DNA of 64,000 nt from Geminocystis sp050753365 (GTDB lineage Bacteria > Cyanobacteriota > Cyanobacteriia > Cyanobacteriales > Cyanobacteriaceae). The notes beneath the pieces are model-generated. The model was not told the origin of the DNA, did not search any database, and saw nothing but the letters and a program-made list of their open reading frames with translations. The DNA is taken from positions 1 to 64,000 of the forward strand of contig NZ_JBLZFY010000004.1 of assembly GCF_050753365.1 (NCBI RefSeq), given 5' to 3'. The translations under genes were made by a program, and so were the position numbers. The number at the start of each line of letters is the position of its first letter. Position 1 is the stretch's first letter. Shown here one piece after another: positions 50,261 through 58,425 of this stretch.

Positions 50261-50583
50261 ATTTTATTTTTTACCTTTATTCTTATTTTATTTCTTACGA
50301 TAATTTATCATAACAAAAAAAGATCATTAAATCATCTTTTTCAACAAAAAAATTTGTTCATTATTATTAATATACCCTAGTAAGTTGAGTTTTTATCAAC
50401 ATTGCTCAAAAAAAAAATAGTGGAATATTGTTATTTTTCTAGTTTTATCGTTAAATAATAGTATCAAGATAAAATAATGAGATAAATTATCTGATTTTAC
50501 AAAATTTAAGCATTTTTTCCTTGTCAGTGATAAATAAACCCATGACAATATAAATAATTTGATAAATAATTAACGAACTTATC
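50261..50583. other. Divergent promoter region cyAbrB / sdhB
   Basis: ~320 bp, very AT-rich, between divergent genes. A palindromic AAAAAGATCATTAAATCATC-like stretch near 50317 was noted, but no known operator, ORF or repeat was recognised. Confidence 0.4.
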
Positions 50584-51567
50584 ATGAAAGTCTCCTTTAA
50601 AATTCTCCGTCAACAAGATAATTTATCCGCTCATTTTCAGTCTTTTACCTTAGATGTGAACCCTAGCAATACCATTTTAGATTGTTTGAATAAAATTAAA
50701 TGGGAAATAGATGGTACTTTGACTTTTCGTAAAAATTGTCGCAATACTATCTGTGGTAGTTGTGCCATGAGAATTAATGGTCGATCGAGTTTAGCCTGTA
50801 AAGAAAATGTGGAGGGGGAATTAAAAAAAATTAATGCTAATACAGAAAAATCCATCCCTGAAATTGTTATTTCTCCTCTCAATAATTTACCCGTAATTAA
50901 AGATTTAGTGGTGGATATGAATAATTTTTGGCAAGATTTAGAATCGATCGAACCTTATATTAGCACTAATGCCAGAAATATACCCGAAAAAGAGTTTTTA
51001 CAAAGTCCTCAAGAAAGAAAATTATTAGAACAAACAGGAAATTGCATCATGTGTGGTGCGTGTTATTCTGAATGCAATGCAAAAGAAATTAATGAACAAT
51101 TTGTGGGTCCTCATGCTTTAGCAAAAAGTTATCGTTTGTTGACAGATTCACGGGATGACAATTCTCAAAAAAGATTAGAAGAATATAATAATATCGATCG
51201 AGGAGTATGGGGTTGTACTCGTTGTTTTATGTGCAATGAAGTTTGCCCGATGGATGTTGCCCCATTAGATCAAATTAGTAAAATTAAGGGGGAAATCTTA
51301 GCGAAAACCGATATTAATGATGATAGTCGTGCAGTGCGTCATCGTAAGGTTTTAATCGATTTAGTCAAAGATGGCGGTTGGATTGACGAACGTAAATTTG
51401 GTTTAATGGTAATGGGCAATTATTTTCGAGATATTAAGGGCTTATTAAGCATTATGCCTTTAGGATTAAAGTTATTATCTTCGGGTAAATTTCCCTTCTC
51501 TTTTGAACCCTCAGAAGGTGTTGCGGAGGTTCGATCGATCATTTCTGCCGTTCAAGATAGTGAATAA
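50584..51567 (+). CDS. sdhB: Succinate dehydrogenase/fumarate reductase iron-sulfur subunit
   Basis: A 327-aa SdhB. The N-terminal ferredoxin-like domain binds a [2Fe-2S] cluster through CRNTICGSCAMRINGRSSLA(C). The C-terminal helical domain carries CIMCGACYSEC and CTRCFMCNEVCPMD for the [4Fe-4S] and [3Fe-4S] clusters. It transfers electrons to the quinone pool in the membrane. The flavoprotein SdhA is not nearby, as is usual for dispersed sdh genes in cyanobacteria. Confidence 0.94.
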   Translation: MKVSFKILRQQDNLSAHFQSFTLDVNPSNTILDCLNKIKWEIDGTLTFRKNCRNTICGSCAMRINGRSSLACKENVEGELKKINANTEKSIPEIVISPLNNLPVIKDLVVDMNNFWQDLESIEPYISTNARNIPEKEFLQSPQERKLLEQTGNCIMCGACYSECNAKEINEQFVGPHALAKSYRLLTDSRDDNSQKRLEEYNNIDRGVWGCTRCFMCNEVCPMDVAPLDQISKIKGEILAKTDINDDSRAVRHRKVLIDLVKDGGWIDERKFGLMVMGNYFRDIKGLLSIMPLGLKLLSSGKFPFSFEPSEGVAEVRSIISAVQDSE

Positions 51568-51611
51568 TGGATAATGAATATTGATTTATCTCCTATAACT
51601 ACTTCTTATTC

Positions 51612-51730
51612 TTAATTCTTACTTCTTACTTCTTACTTCTTACTTCTTACTTCTTACTTCTTACTTCTTACTTCTTACTTCTTACTTCTTACTTCTTACT
51701 TCTTACTTCTTACTTCTTACTTCTTACTTC
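51612..51730. repeat. Heptad array TTCTTAC, ~16 copies
   Basis: An almost perfect tandem array of the 7-bp unit TTCTTAC immediately upstream of dndE. It is the longest heptad array in the window and is likely to vary in copy number. Confidence 0.93.
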
Positions 51731-51748
51731 TCATTCCTAATTATAAAA

Positions 51749-52135
51749 ATGTCATCAACTATAGAAAGAATCAAATTATCGAAAAAAGGAAAAGATCAAT
51801 TAGTCAAACTCAAAAGAATTACAAAAATTGAAAACTGGAATGTATTATGTCGTTGGGCATTTTGTCGATCGTTGGCAGAAGTCCATAAACCAGCCCCCTA
51901 TCCTGTACCTGCTGACAGTAACTTAGAAATGAGTTGGCAAACCTTTGGCGGTGATTTAGCGGACATTCTTTTTCTTCTCTTAAAATATAGATGTGTCCAA
52001 GATGGCTTTGATACAGACCCTGAAACCCTTAACGAGCAATTTAGATTACATCTTCATCGAGGTATCGGATATTTAGTAGGCAATCCTAATTTAACAAAAC
52101 TAGAAGATTTATTAGAATTAGAAATTAAGCATTAA
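51749..52135 (+). CDS. dndE: DndE, DNA phosphorothioation protein (isolated)
   Basis: A 128-aa DndE homologue: RIKLSKKGKDQLVKLKRITK, NVLCRWAFCRSLAEVHKPAP, TFGGDLADILFLLLKYRCVQ, EQFRLHLHRGIGYL. DndE acts with DndB, C and D in replacing a non-bridging phosphate oxygen by sulfur in DNA, and binds nicked DNA. None of those partners is adjacent: sdhB lies upstream and a DUF697 gene downstream on the other strand. The partners may lie elsewhere, or the gene may be a leftover. It is preceded directly by the TTCTTAC array. Confidence 0.85.
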   Translation: MSSTIERIKLSKKGKDQLVKLKRITKIENWNVLCRWAFCRSLAEVHKPAPYPVPADSNLEMSWQTFGGDLADILFLLLKYRCVQDGFDTDPETLNEQFRLHLHRGIGYLVGNPNLTKLEDLLELEIKH

Positions 52136-52210
52136 ACTTCGATCCTAATAAGGATTATCAGATGTTGTCAAGTATTTTAATAAGAGAAGATTGGACGTTG
52201 TAAGACAAAA

Positions 52211-53671
52211 TTAAGCTACTTTGAATTTTCCGCTAAGGGAAATTTTTTCCACAAATTTAGTCAGGAAATTATTATCTTTATTTTGTTGGAAAATTAGCTG
52301 TAATTTTTCTTTGATAATTTTTAAATTGATAGCGTCATTTTCAGTTAATTCTACTACTTCATAATATGCTATTAAACTTAAACCACAAAGACGAGTTAAA
52401 TAAGCCGCACTAATACCTTGAATTATTCCTCCTGCAATAAAGGTAACGGCATTAGTTTTTAAAATGGTTGTAATGGCTTGACTGGAGATTTCTACTATAC
52501 CTAATTTAACCATTAATTTCGCTATTTCGATCGAGATTTCTTTGGCTTGATTGACAGATAATGACTGTTGATAAATACTGCTTAAATCAATAATCATTTG
52601 CGTATTAATTGCCGCCGTTGCTAATAAGTCTAAACTAGAAACAGGATTGGCAAAAGTTGCTGTGGCAGCGATGATTTGATATTTTTCTAATAAGGGTAAA
52701 GCCTTTTCTTTTCTGATTATATTTAATTCTTTTCTAATGGTTTTTTCTAGCTCGATCGAGTTACGATAGGCAGTAGCTAAAATGAGGTTTTCTTTTTCAT
52801 TTTTCACCATTATTTTTAAGGTATCCCATAAACTTTGATAATCTCCTTGAGTCACTTCTTCCCATTCCTGATAGTTGACTTCATCAAGATATTTTTTCAC
52901 CTTAACTTTTTTCGTTTGAGGAGATATTTTAATAATAAATTCTGAATTAATAATACCTTTTAGTTTGTTTTGAATATTCGTAAAAATAAGTGCTTTTTCT
53001 TCGGCTATGGGGTAATCTATATCATTAAATAAAACCAAGATTCTTTGATGATAATTAATCTTTTCGATAATTTGTTTTTCTGATTCGGTTATATCTCCCT
53101 GAATAACAAATAAAACTAAATCAGATTTTAAGGATAAATTTTTTGTATCAACTTCAAGATTATTATTTATTTCTTGATTATAATTTAACAGATTAGGCTC
53201 GATCGAACCTAAAATATTATCGCCAAAATTCTGTTTTAAATTACTAATTAAAATAGGTGCTATAATCTTATTTTGACTAATTATCGTCAAATCTAAGGGA
53301 GTTTTAATACTGTTTTTCTCTACGGTTTCAATGACGTGACTAAATTTGTCTTGAAATACACTAGCTAACTCTTGAGAAGATTCACTGATAAGATTTTTTA
53401 ATAAGTTTTTGACTTTGAGAATAGTTCGATCGAAATCTTCCCTAGAAACAGAAGATAAACGAACATTAGGTTTAAGTAATGGTGTTTTTTTCCGTTGCCA
53501 AAATAACCACAAACTACCGACTAAAACGAAAACAAAAAGAGTAAAGTTGCCCACTTCATCAAGAGAATTTTTGAGATTTTCTCCTATCCATAACAAAAAA
53601 GAAAGGGTAACACCAACTACTAAAATGGGTTTTTTAATTGAGATAGTCATAATGGGGATCATCCATAGCAA
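52211..53671 (-). CDS. DUF697 membrane protein with degenerate GTPase domain
   Basis: A 486-aa protein. The N-terminus has two membrane spans (ILVVGVTLSFLLWIG, FTLFVFVLVGSLWLF). The middle resembles a GTPase (SLKSDLVLFVIQGDITESEK, RILVLFNDIDYP in place of the NKxD motif) but no GxxxxGK(S/T) P-loop is present. From ~340 the DUF697 region (NPVSSLDLLATAAINTQMII then DLSSIYQQ, GIQGISAAYLTR-type segment) provides further membrane helices. Related cyanobacterial proteins are small-GTPase-like; this one appears unable to bind nucleotide in the usual way. Confidence 0.78.
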   Translation of the reverse strand: MLWMIPIMTISIKKPILVVGVTLSFLLWIGENLKNSLDEVGNFTLFVFVLVGSLWLFWQRKKTPLLKPNVRLSSVSREDFDRTILKVKNLLKNLISESSQELASVFQDKFSHVIETVEKNSIKTPLDLTIISQNKIIAPILISNLKQNFGDNILGSIEPNLLNYNQEINNNLEVDTKNLSLKSDLVLFVIQGDITESEKQIIEKINYHQRILVLFNDIDYPIAEEKALIFTNIQNKLKGIINSEFIIKISPQTKKVKVKKYLDEVNYQEWEEVTQGDYQSLWDTLKIMVKNEKENLILATAYRNSIELEKTIRKELNIIRKEKALPLLEKYQIIAATATFANPVSSLDLLATAAINTQMIIDLSSIYQQSLSVNQAKEISIEIAKLMVKLGIVEISSQAITTILKTNAVTFIAGGIIQGISAAYLTRLCGLSLIAYYEVVELTENDAINLKIIKEKLQLIFQQNKDNNFLTKFVEKISLSGKFKVA

Positions 53672-53832
53672 CAGAAAAACACTTACTTACTTATCATACT
53701 CCTAGATCGTCTTTGGTGAAAAGTGAAACTTAAATGCTTTCTAGCTAATATCAGGTTAATAACTCCAAAACTATTCCCTATTCCCTACCTTCACCAAAAT
53801 ATTTTTTCAGCAATGTCTAGTTATAACGATAG

Positions 53833-54846
53833 TTAACCGACATTATAATAACTACGATACCATTCCACAAAGCGTTGGATGCCTAGTTCGATCGAGGTAT
53901 TGGGTTTAAAACCGACATCTTGAACTAAATCATTCACATCAGCGTAGGTTTGAGGTACATCTCCCGGTTGCATGGGTAAAAAGTTTTTCTCGGCTTTAAT
54001 ACCAAGACAATCCTCTAAAGTTTCAATGAACTTAATTAACTCAACGGGTTGATTATTGCCTATATTATAAATTTTATAGGGAGCATTGCTAGTACTCGGA
54101 TCGGGATTTTGCCCCGACCAATGGGGGTTAGGTTCTGGTATCCTATCAATTACCCTTGTTACTCCTTCAATAATGTCATCAATATAGGTGAAGTCTCTTT
54201 GCATTTTGCCGAAATTAAAAACATTGATGGGACGTTTTTCTAAAATAGCTTTAGTGAACAAAAAGTATGCCATATCAGGGCGCCCCCAAGGACCATACAC
54301 TGTAAAAAATCTCAATCCAGTACAGGGTAATTTATATAAATGACTGTAGGTATGCGCCATTAACTCATTGGCTTTTTTTGTCGCCGCATAAAGACTGACA
54401 GGATGATCTACATTATCGTGAGTAGAAAAGGGAATTTTTGTATTTGAGCCATAAACGGAGCTAGAGGAAGCAAACACCAGATGTTTGACTTGATTATGAC
54501 GACAACACTCTAAAATGTTCGTAAATCCCACTAAATTACTATCAATATAGGCATGGGGATTTTCTAAAGAATATCTTACCCCCGCTTGGGCGGCAAGGTT
54601 TACTACTACGTCAAATTGATGCTCTTGAAATAGTTTTTCGATACCTGTTCGATCGGACAAATCTAGTTTATAAAAGGTAAAGTTATCTTCGTTTTTGAGT
54701 AAATTTAACCTCCCTTCTTTCAGGGAAACATCATAATAGCTATTAATGTTGTCTATTCCAATAATTCGATCGCCCCTCGATAAAAGCCTTTGACATAGAT
54801 GAAAACCGACAAATCCTGCTGATCCTGTTACTAATATGTTCTTCAT
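53833..54846 (-). CDS. UDP-glucuronate 4-epimerase-type NAD-dependent epimerase
   Basis: A 337-aa short-chain (extended) dehydrogenase. The NAD-binding motif is TGSAGFVGFHL near residue 7. The catalytic Ser is in FASSSSVYG and YxxxK in SLYAATKKANE. RFFTVYGPWGRPDMAYFLFT is the typical UDP-GlcA epimerase substrate loop. It converts UDP-glucuronate to UDP-galacturonate for surface polysaccharides. It is monocistronic. Confidence 0.92.
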   Translation of the reverse strand: MKNILVTGSAGFVGFHLCQRLLSRGDRIIGIDNINSYYDVSLKEGRLNLLKNEDNFTFYKLDLSDRTGIEKLFQEHQFDVVVNLAAQAGVRYSLENPHAYIDSNLVGFTNILECCRHNQVKHLVFASSSSVYGSNTKIPFSTHDNVDHPVSLYAATKKANELMAHTYSHLYKLPCTGLRFFTVYGPWGRPDMAYFLFTKAILEKRPINVFNFGKMQRDFTYIDDIIEGVTRVIDRIPEPNPHWSGQNPDPSTSNAPYKIYNIGNNQPVELIKFIETLEDCLGIKAEKNFLPMQPGDVPQTYADVNDLVQDVGFKPNTSIELGIQRFVEWYRSYYNVG

Positions 54847-54955
54847 GGATGATTATAAATGAAAGTTAAAGCCATAGACAAAAGAAGGCATGAAAAAAGT
54901 TATGATTGTTTTTACTGCCTTGATTAATTGCTATAGATTTTGCCACAGATCGAAG

Positions 54956-55276
54956 CTAATTATCATCTTCATCGGTAATAATTTCAATGGGGCGTGGTTG
55001 AGAAGGTTGATTAGGCGTATCATTTTTTAGATTCTGATTTTGTTGTTTGAGCATTTCATCTACAAAAGTACGAGCTTCTTCTGCTGTCATTTTTCCTTTG
55101 TTTACCATGTCATCCGCCATTTTTTGCAACTGTTGCGGAAAATCAGGGGTAAAGGCAATTTTTTCAGCTTGTTGTTTTAATTCTTGAAATTTATCATTAG
55201 CTTTTTCTACGGCATAACTAGCGATACCCACACCTAAATAAAAGGCTTTTTGTAACAAATTTTCTGACTCTGCCAT
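54956..55276 (-). CDS. Phasin-like small helical protein
   Basis: A 106-aa protein: NLLQKAFYLGVGIASYAVEK, LQKMADDMVNKGKMTAEEAR then TFVDEMLKQQ, with a disordered acidic tail. The layout (short hydrophobic N-terminal segment, then amphipathic helices with a KGKxTxEEA motif) is like the phasin-type proteins of cyanobacteria. A related protein is encoded at 62337-62660. A role at granules or membranes is only inferred. Confidence 0.7.
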   Translation of the reverse strand: MAESENLLQKAFYLGVGIASYAVEKANDKFQELKQQAEKIAFTPDFPQQLQKMADDMVNKGKMTAEEARTFVDEMLKQQNQNLKNDTPNQPSQPRPIEIITDEDDN

Positions 55277-55749
55277 AAAGATACTACCTATTCAATATAT
55301 TTTTTGTATGATGAATCCAAACAGGTTTTAACCCAATATTTTACTTTAAGAAGCTAAAGCAAAATAGATTGTATATTTTAAAATTAATGGAAATAACCCA
55401 TAATCTTTGTTGCCTATGCCTTTTGCCTTTTGCCTTTCACAAAGTAAACATACAATTAATTTGCCTATCTACTTATCTAAAAGTCTAACAAATATCCCCC
55501 GGTTCGGCACTATCTAGCTCATCTTTCTTTCCATGAGGAAAAGGTGAGGAGTAAGAAGAATGACTCTTCTACAGTAGTTATGATATTTTAGTAGTAAATA
55601 ATCGCTAAAAGTTTTGATATATAATAGGTTTAAGATTTTAAAAATGCAGATGTTATAAATTTACAGTTTTAATTTAACCTAACACCTGATACCTGATACC
55701 CTTTTCGATTAATTTATCATACTCAAAGTAAGAGAGCCAAAATTGCTAT
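55277..55749. other. Intergenic region with TGCCTTT heptads and MITE-like element
   Basis: ~470 bp without a gene. It holds three TGCCTTT heptads near 55417-55437 and, at 55563-55713, a copy of the CTCTTCTACAGTAG element also found at 58177-58319 and, partly, at 1-70. Nothing else was recognised. Confidence 0.6.
55563..55713. mobile_element. MITE-like element (CTCTTCTACAGTAG family), copy A
   Basis: A ~150-bp unit starting at CTCTTCTACAGTAGTTATG. It continues through an AT-rich body to ATTTTAAAAATGCA, TGTTATAAATT, then CCTGATACCTGATACCC and CTTTTCGATTAAT. Copy B at 58177-58319 has the same boundaries. No ORF; terminal inverted repeats are not obvious. Confidence 0.55.
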
Positions 55750-57453
55750 TTAGCTTAAACTCGATACTCGATCGTTTAATAAGGCTTTTGTTTCTGAGAT
55801 TCCTGCTTTATTTAAGACTCTTTTAAGTTGATAATTTGAGGTAATAATAATCATAGCTTGAGTTAAGAAAACCCCCAACATACTTAAGGGATAAGTTAAA
55901 TCAACACCCACTAAAGGAAATGCTGAAAATAACCAAATAATATTATATTCTGTACCTTTTGCTCCTAAAATAATTAAGGTTAAAAAAGGACTAAAAATAA
56001 GACTACTAATCGAGGCAGAAGCAATCAAATTTCTCTTTTGATTTTTAACGGTTAAAAATAGTTGAAATATGATCCCATAAATAATGATCATCATACCAGA
56101 GAATAAAAAGCCAATGGTGTATGATAATTTATCTTCTCCGTAGGAAAATATCAGCACGGAAGGAATTAAGTATAGGGTGACAATACTAACATTAACAATG
56201 ATAGATAGAGGAGAAGGACTTTTTTCTCCTAATAATAAATCTGCCATTTTATTACGGGAGGAAACTGAATTTTCATGGCTATAACGTGCCCAATCCTGTA
56301 AAGTTTGACGATGGGGAGTAATGGTAGGAATTAATAATAAGAAAAAGAAAAAATTAAATACTTGTAAAGCAATTAAACTTTCGTTTTGTCTATCATAATT
56401 TATCTGCTGTAAGGTAAATCCCATATTGAAAACAATAAAACAAGCAGAGATAAGATAACTATGGTATTTGGAAATAACTGTATCGGTAGGGTTATGAAAA
56501 CGGCGTTTTATTCCTTGCCATAACCAAAATGTCCAAATGGCATAATTAGTAATAATAAATAGTGAACCAAAAAAGGCATTTTTCCACCAAAAATTACCAT
56601 AAAAGCTAAGGTTATTTAAACCGTTTAAGGAGAAATAGTTAATGGTTTGAGGTGAAAGAAATGTGGATTTGACTACATAGGGTAAAAATATCACGGGATT
56701 AAATAACAGTAACCAATCAAAACTCATGTTACTAAAAGTCGGTGAATTCATAATCACTCCTACGGTGGTAGAGAGGAAAAAGAATATTACCATGCTTCCT
56801 AACCATGCTTGAAAGTTGCCTAATCCTGTGGAAACTAAGCTAAATAAGATACTAGCACTATAAAAGAAGAAACAGGCTACTGCTAATAAGCCATAAAAGG
56901 CGAGAATCAATGGGAATGAAATATTGGCTTTTAATCCTGCGATCGAGTGTAAGGGTACTGCTAAAATACCAAAAAGATAAACTAAAATTGGTACACCTAA
57001 AATTTTGCCTCCGAAAATCGTCATGGCTGACTGAGGCGTGAGACGAATAAAATTTAATGTATTTTTAGCATTTTCTTTGGAGACATCGGCAATTAACATA
57101 TAACAACCGACTACTAAAAGAATAAAAACCCCCATGATACTCATGGTGATAAATAAATCTAACCACCATAATTCTTTGATAATTTGTACATTTCCCCACA
57201 AGTCGAGATTACACATATCATAGGAATTATAAGAGTTTCCTTCGACAATTCCCGTACAATAACGACTATAGTTACCTTCTTTGAGGGTTAGCATTCCTTT
57301 GAAATAGACAAATAGTAAAAACTGTCCGATAATACTAGCTAAAGTTACGATCGAAATGGTTTTTGGTTTTAATCTTCCTTGAATTTCTCTAAATAGTTGA
57401 GGATTCCATTCCCCAATATTATGCAGCACCTGAAGATACTTTTGGGATAACAT
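55750..57453 (-). CDS. ABC-2-type membrane protein, likely ABC permease
   Basis: A 567-aa membrane protein with about 12 hydrophobic segments and a cytoplasmic N-terminus (NPQLFREIQGRLKPKTISI). That start, then the extracytoplasmic loop with two cysteines (SRYCTGIVEGNSYNSYDMC) and NFIRLTPQSAMTIFGGKILG after the second helix, resemble ABC-2 permeases whose ATPase is encoded elsewhere. No ATP-binding gene is adjacent. The substrate is unknown. Confidence 0.7.
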   Translation of the reverse strand: MLSQKYLQVLHNIGEWNPQLFREIQGRLKPKTISIVTLASIIGQFLLFVYFKGMLTLKEGNYSRYCTGIVEGNSYNSYDMCNLDLWGNVQIIKELWWLDLFITMSIMGVFILLVVGCYMLIADVSKENAKNTLNFIRLTPQSAMTIFGGKILGVPILVYLFGILAVPLHSIAGLKANISFPLILAFYGLLAVACFFFYSASILFSLVSTGLGNFQAWLGSMVIFFFLSTTVGVIMNSPTFSNMSFDWLLLFNPVIFLPYVVKSTFLSPQTINYFSLNGLNNLSFYGNFWWKNAFFGSLFIITNYAIWTFWLWQGIKRRFHNPTDTVISKYHSYLISACFIVFNMGFTLQQINYDRQNESLIALQVFNFFFFLLLIPTITPHRQTLQDWARYSHENSVSSRNKMADLLLGEKSPSPLSIIVNVSIVTLYLIPSVLIFSYGEDKLSYTIGFLFSGMMIIIYGIIFQLFLTVKNQKRNLIASASISSLIFSPFLTLIILGAKGTEYNIIWLFSAFPLVGVDLTYPLSMLGVFLTQAMIIITSNYQLKRVLNKAGISETKALLNDRVSSLS

Positions 57454-57524
57454 ATAACACTTATCTCCTAACGGATTTTATCTTTAATATTCCCATAATA
57501 ATAGATCGCCTCTTAAATAGAGGG

Positions 57525-58025
57525 TTATTTATTAAAAAGTTCTAAAAGTTTGAATAGTGTCACCTTAGTTTCTGCGGTGGTTTCTCCTAATAAACCTGCT
57601 ATTTCTTGGGCAACTTTCATTTGATTATGAACAACTTTATTTACCTTAATAATCATTTCTTCCTGCATTTCTTTTAACTCTTTTTGTTTAGAAATTTCTG
57701 TTGTTATATCCGTCATAATGCACAAAATAAAGTTTTCTTCGATAATCGGAAAAATAAATTCTTTGACAATAATATTCTGCTTTAAATATTCAGTATTTCT
57801 ATTTTTAATTACTTGTTTTTTTTGCCATGCTTCTTTGATATGGCTAATATCTCCTAATATATCTATTGCGAGATGTCCAATTATGGTATCATTTTCTACT
57901 TGAAACAGTTGACAAAATGATGGATTGACTAATTTTATTATAAAGTTAGAATCGATCGCAATCAGTGCATTAGGATCGTATTCCCATAACAATTTATATA
58001 AATGATTTTGGCTACTTTCTAACAT
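57525..58025 (-). CDS. Small PAS-domain protein
   Basis: A 166-aa protein with one PAS domain (~10-110: YDPNALIAIDSNFIIKLVNP then SFCQLFQVENDTIIGH, IFPIIEENFILCIMTDITTE). A C-terminal coiled coil follows (KQKELKEMQEEMIIKVNKVV) and ends soon after, where a histidine kinase would begin its DHp helix (HNQMKVAQEIAGLLGETTAE). No kinase, GGDEF or HTH domain follows. It resembles the sensor half of SpoIIE/PAS regulators found as stand-alone genes with hydrogenase or clock partners. No partner is adjacent. Confidence 0.75.
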   Translation of the reverse strand: MLESSQNHLYKLLWEYDPNALIAIDSNFIIKLVNPSFCQLFQVENDTIIGHLAIDILGDISHIKEAWQKKQVIKNRNTEYLKQNIIVKEFIFPIIEENFILCIMTDITTEISKQKELKEMQEEMIIKVNKVVHNQMKVAQEIAGLLGETTAETKVTLFKLLELFNK

Positions 58026-58089
58026 AATTTTTATAAAATATTTTCTTATTTTTACGACTATAGCAATCCTAAATCATTTCTGAGAAATT

Positions 58090-58142
58090 TAAACTAAGTT
58101 TCCCTTTATTTAAAAGCGTTAGGGGGGATTGTATTCTCATGA
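58090..58142. repeat. Second copy of the CCCTTTATTTAA...GGGGGGATTG repeat
   Basis: It matches the element at 46280-46336 in order and sequence, but the hairpin arms are degenerate here (TCCCTTTATTTAAAAGCGTT then AGGGGGGATT). It lies upstream of the PAS gene. Confidence 0.55.
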
Positions 58143-58176
58143 TTGATTCCTGATTGCTATATTATATTTTTATGGC

Positions 58177-58319
58177 TCTTCTACAGTAGTTATGTAAAAT
58201 TAATAGAAAATAATTAATATAAACTTTATCATCTATAGCTTTGATTATTTTAAAAATGTAATTGTTATAAATTAACAGTTTGAATTTAACCTGATACCTG
58301 ACACCCTTTTCGATTAATG
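58177..58319. mobile_element. MITE-like element (CTCTTCTACAGTAG family), copy B
   Basis: The same element as 55563-55713, with the same start (CTCTTCTACAGTAGTTATG) and end (CACCCTTTTCGATTAAT). The window's first 70 bp are a third, partial copy. It lies upstream of the gyrA-like gene, and a GTAATTTATA-like body occurs near 58260. Confidence 0.55.
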
Positions 58320-58425
58320 ACAATTCTTAATTCTCAATTCTTAATTGTCCATTGTGCAACTTCTTTGCTAATCTCTAAAAAGTACGCTAACTCGTTTACT
58401 TTATAAGGATTAAGTAAAAATACTC

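Noticed and set aside
51612..51730. CRISPR-like direct repeats
   Set aside because: A simple 7-bp tandem array with no spacers.
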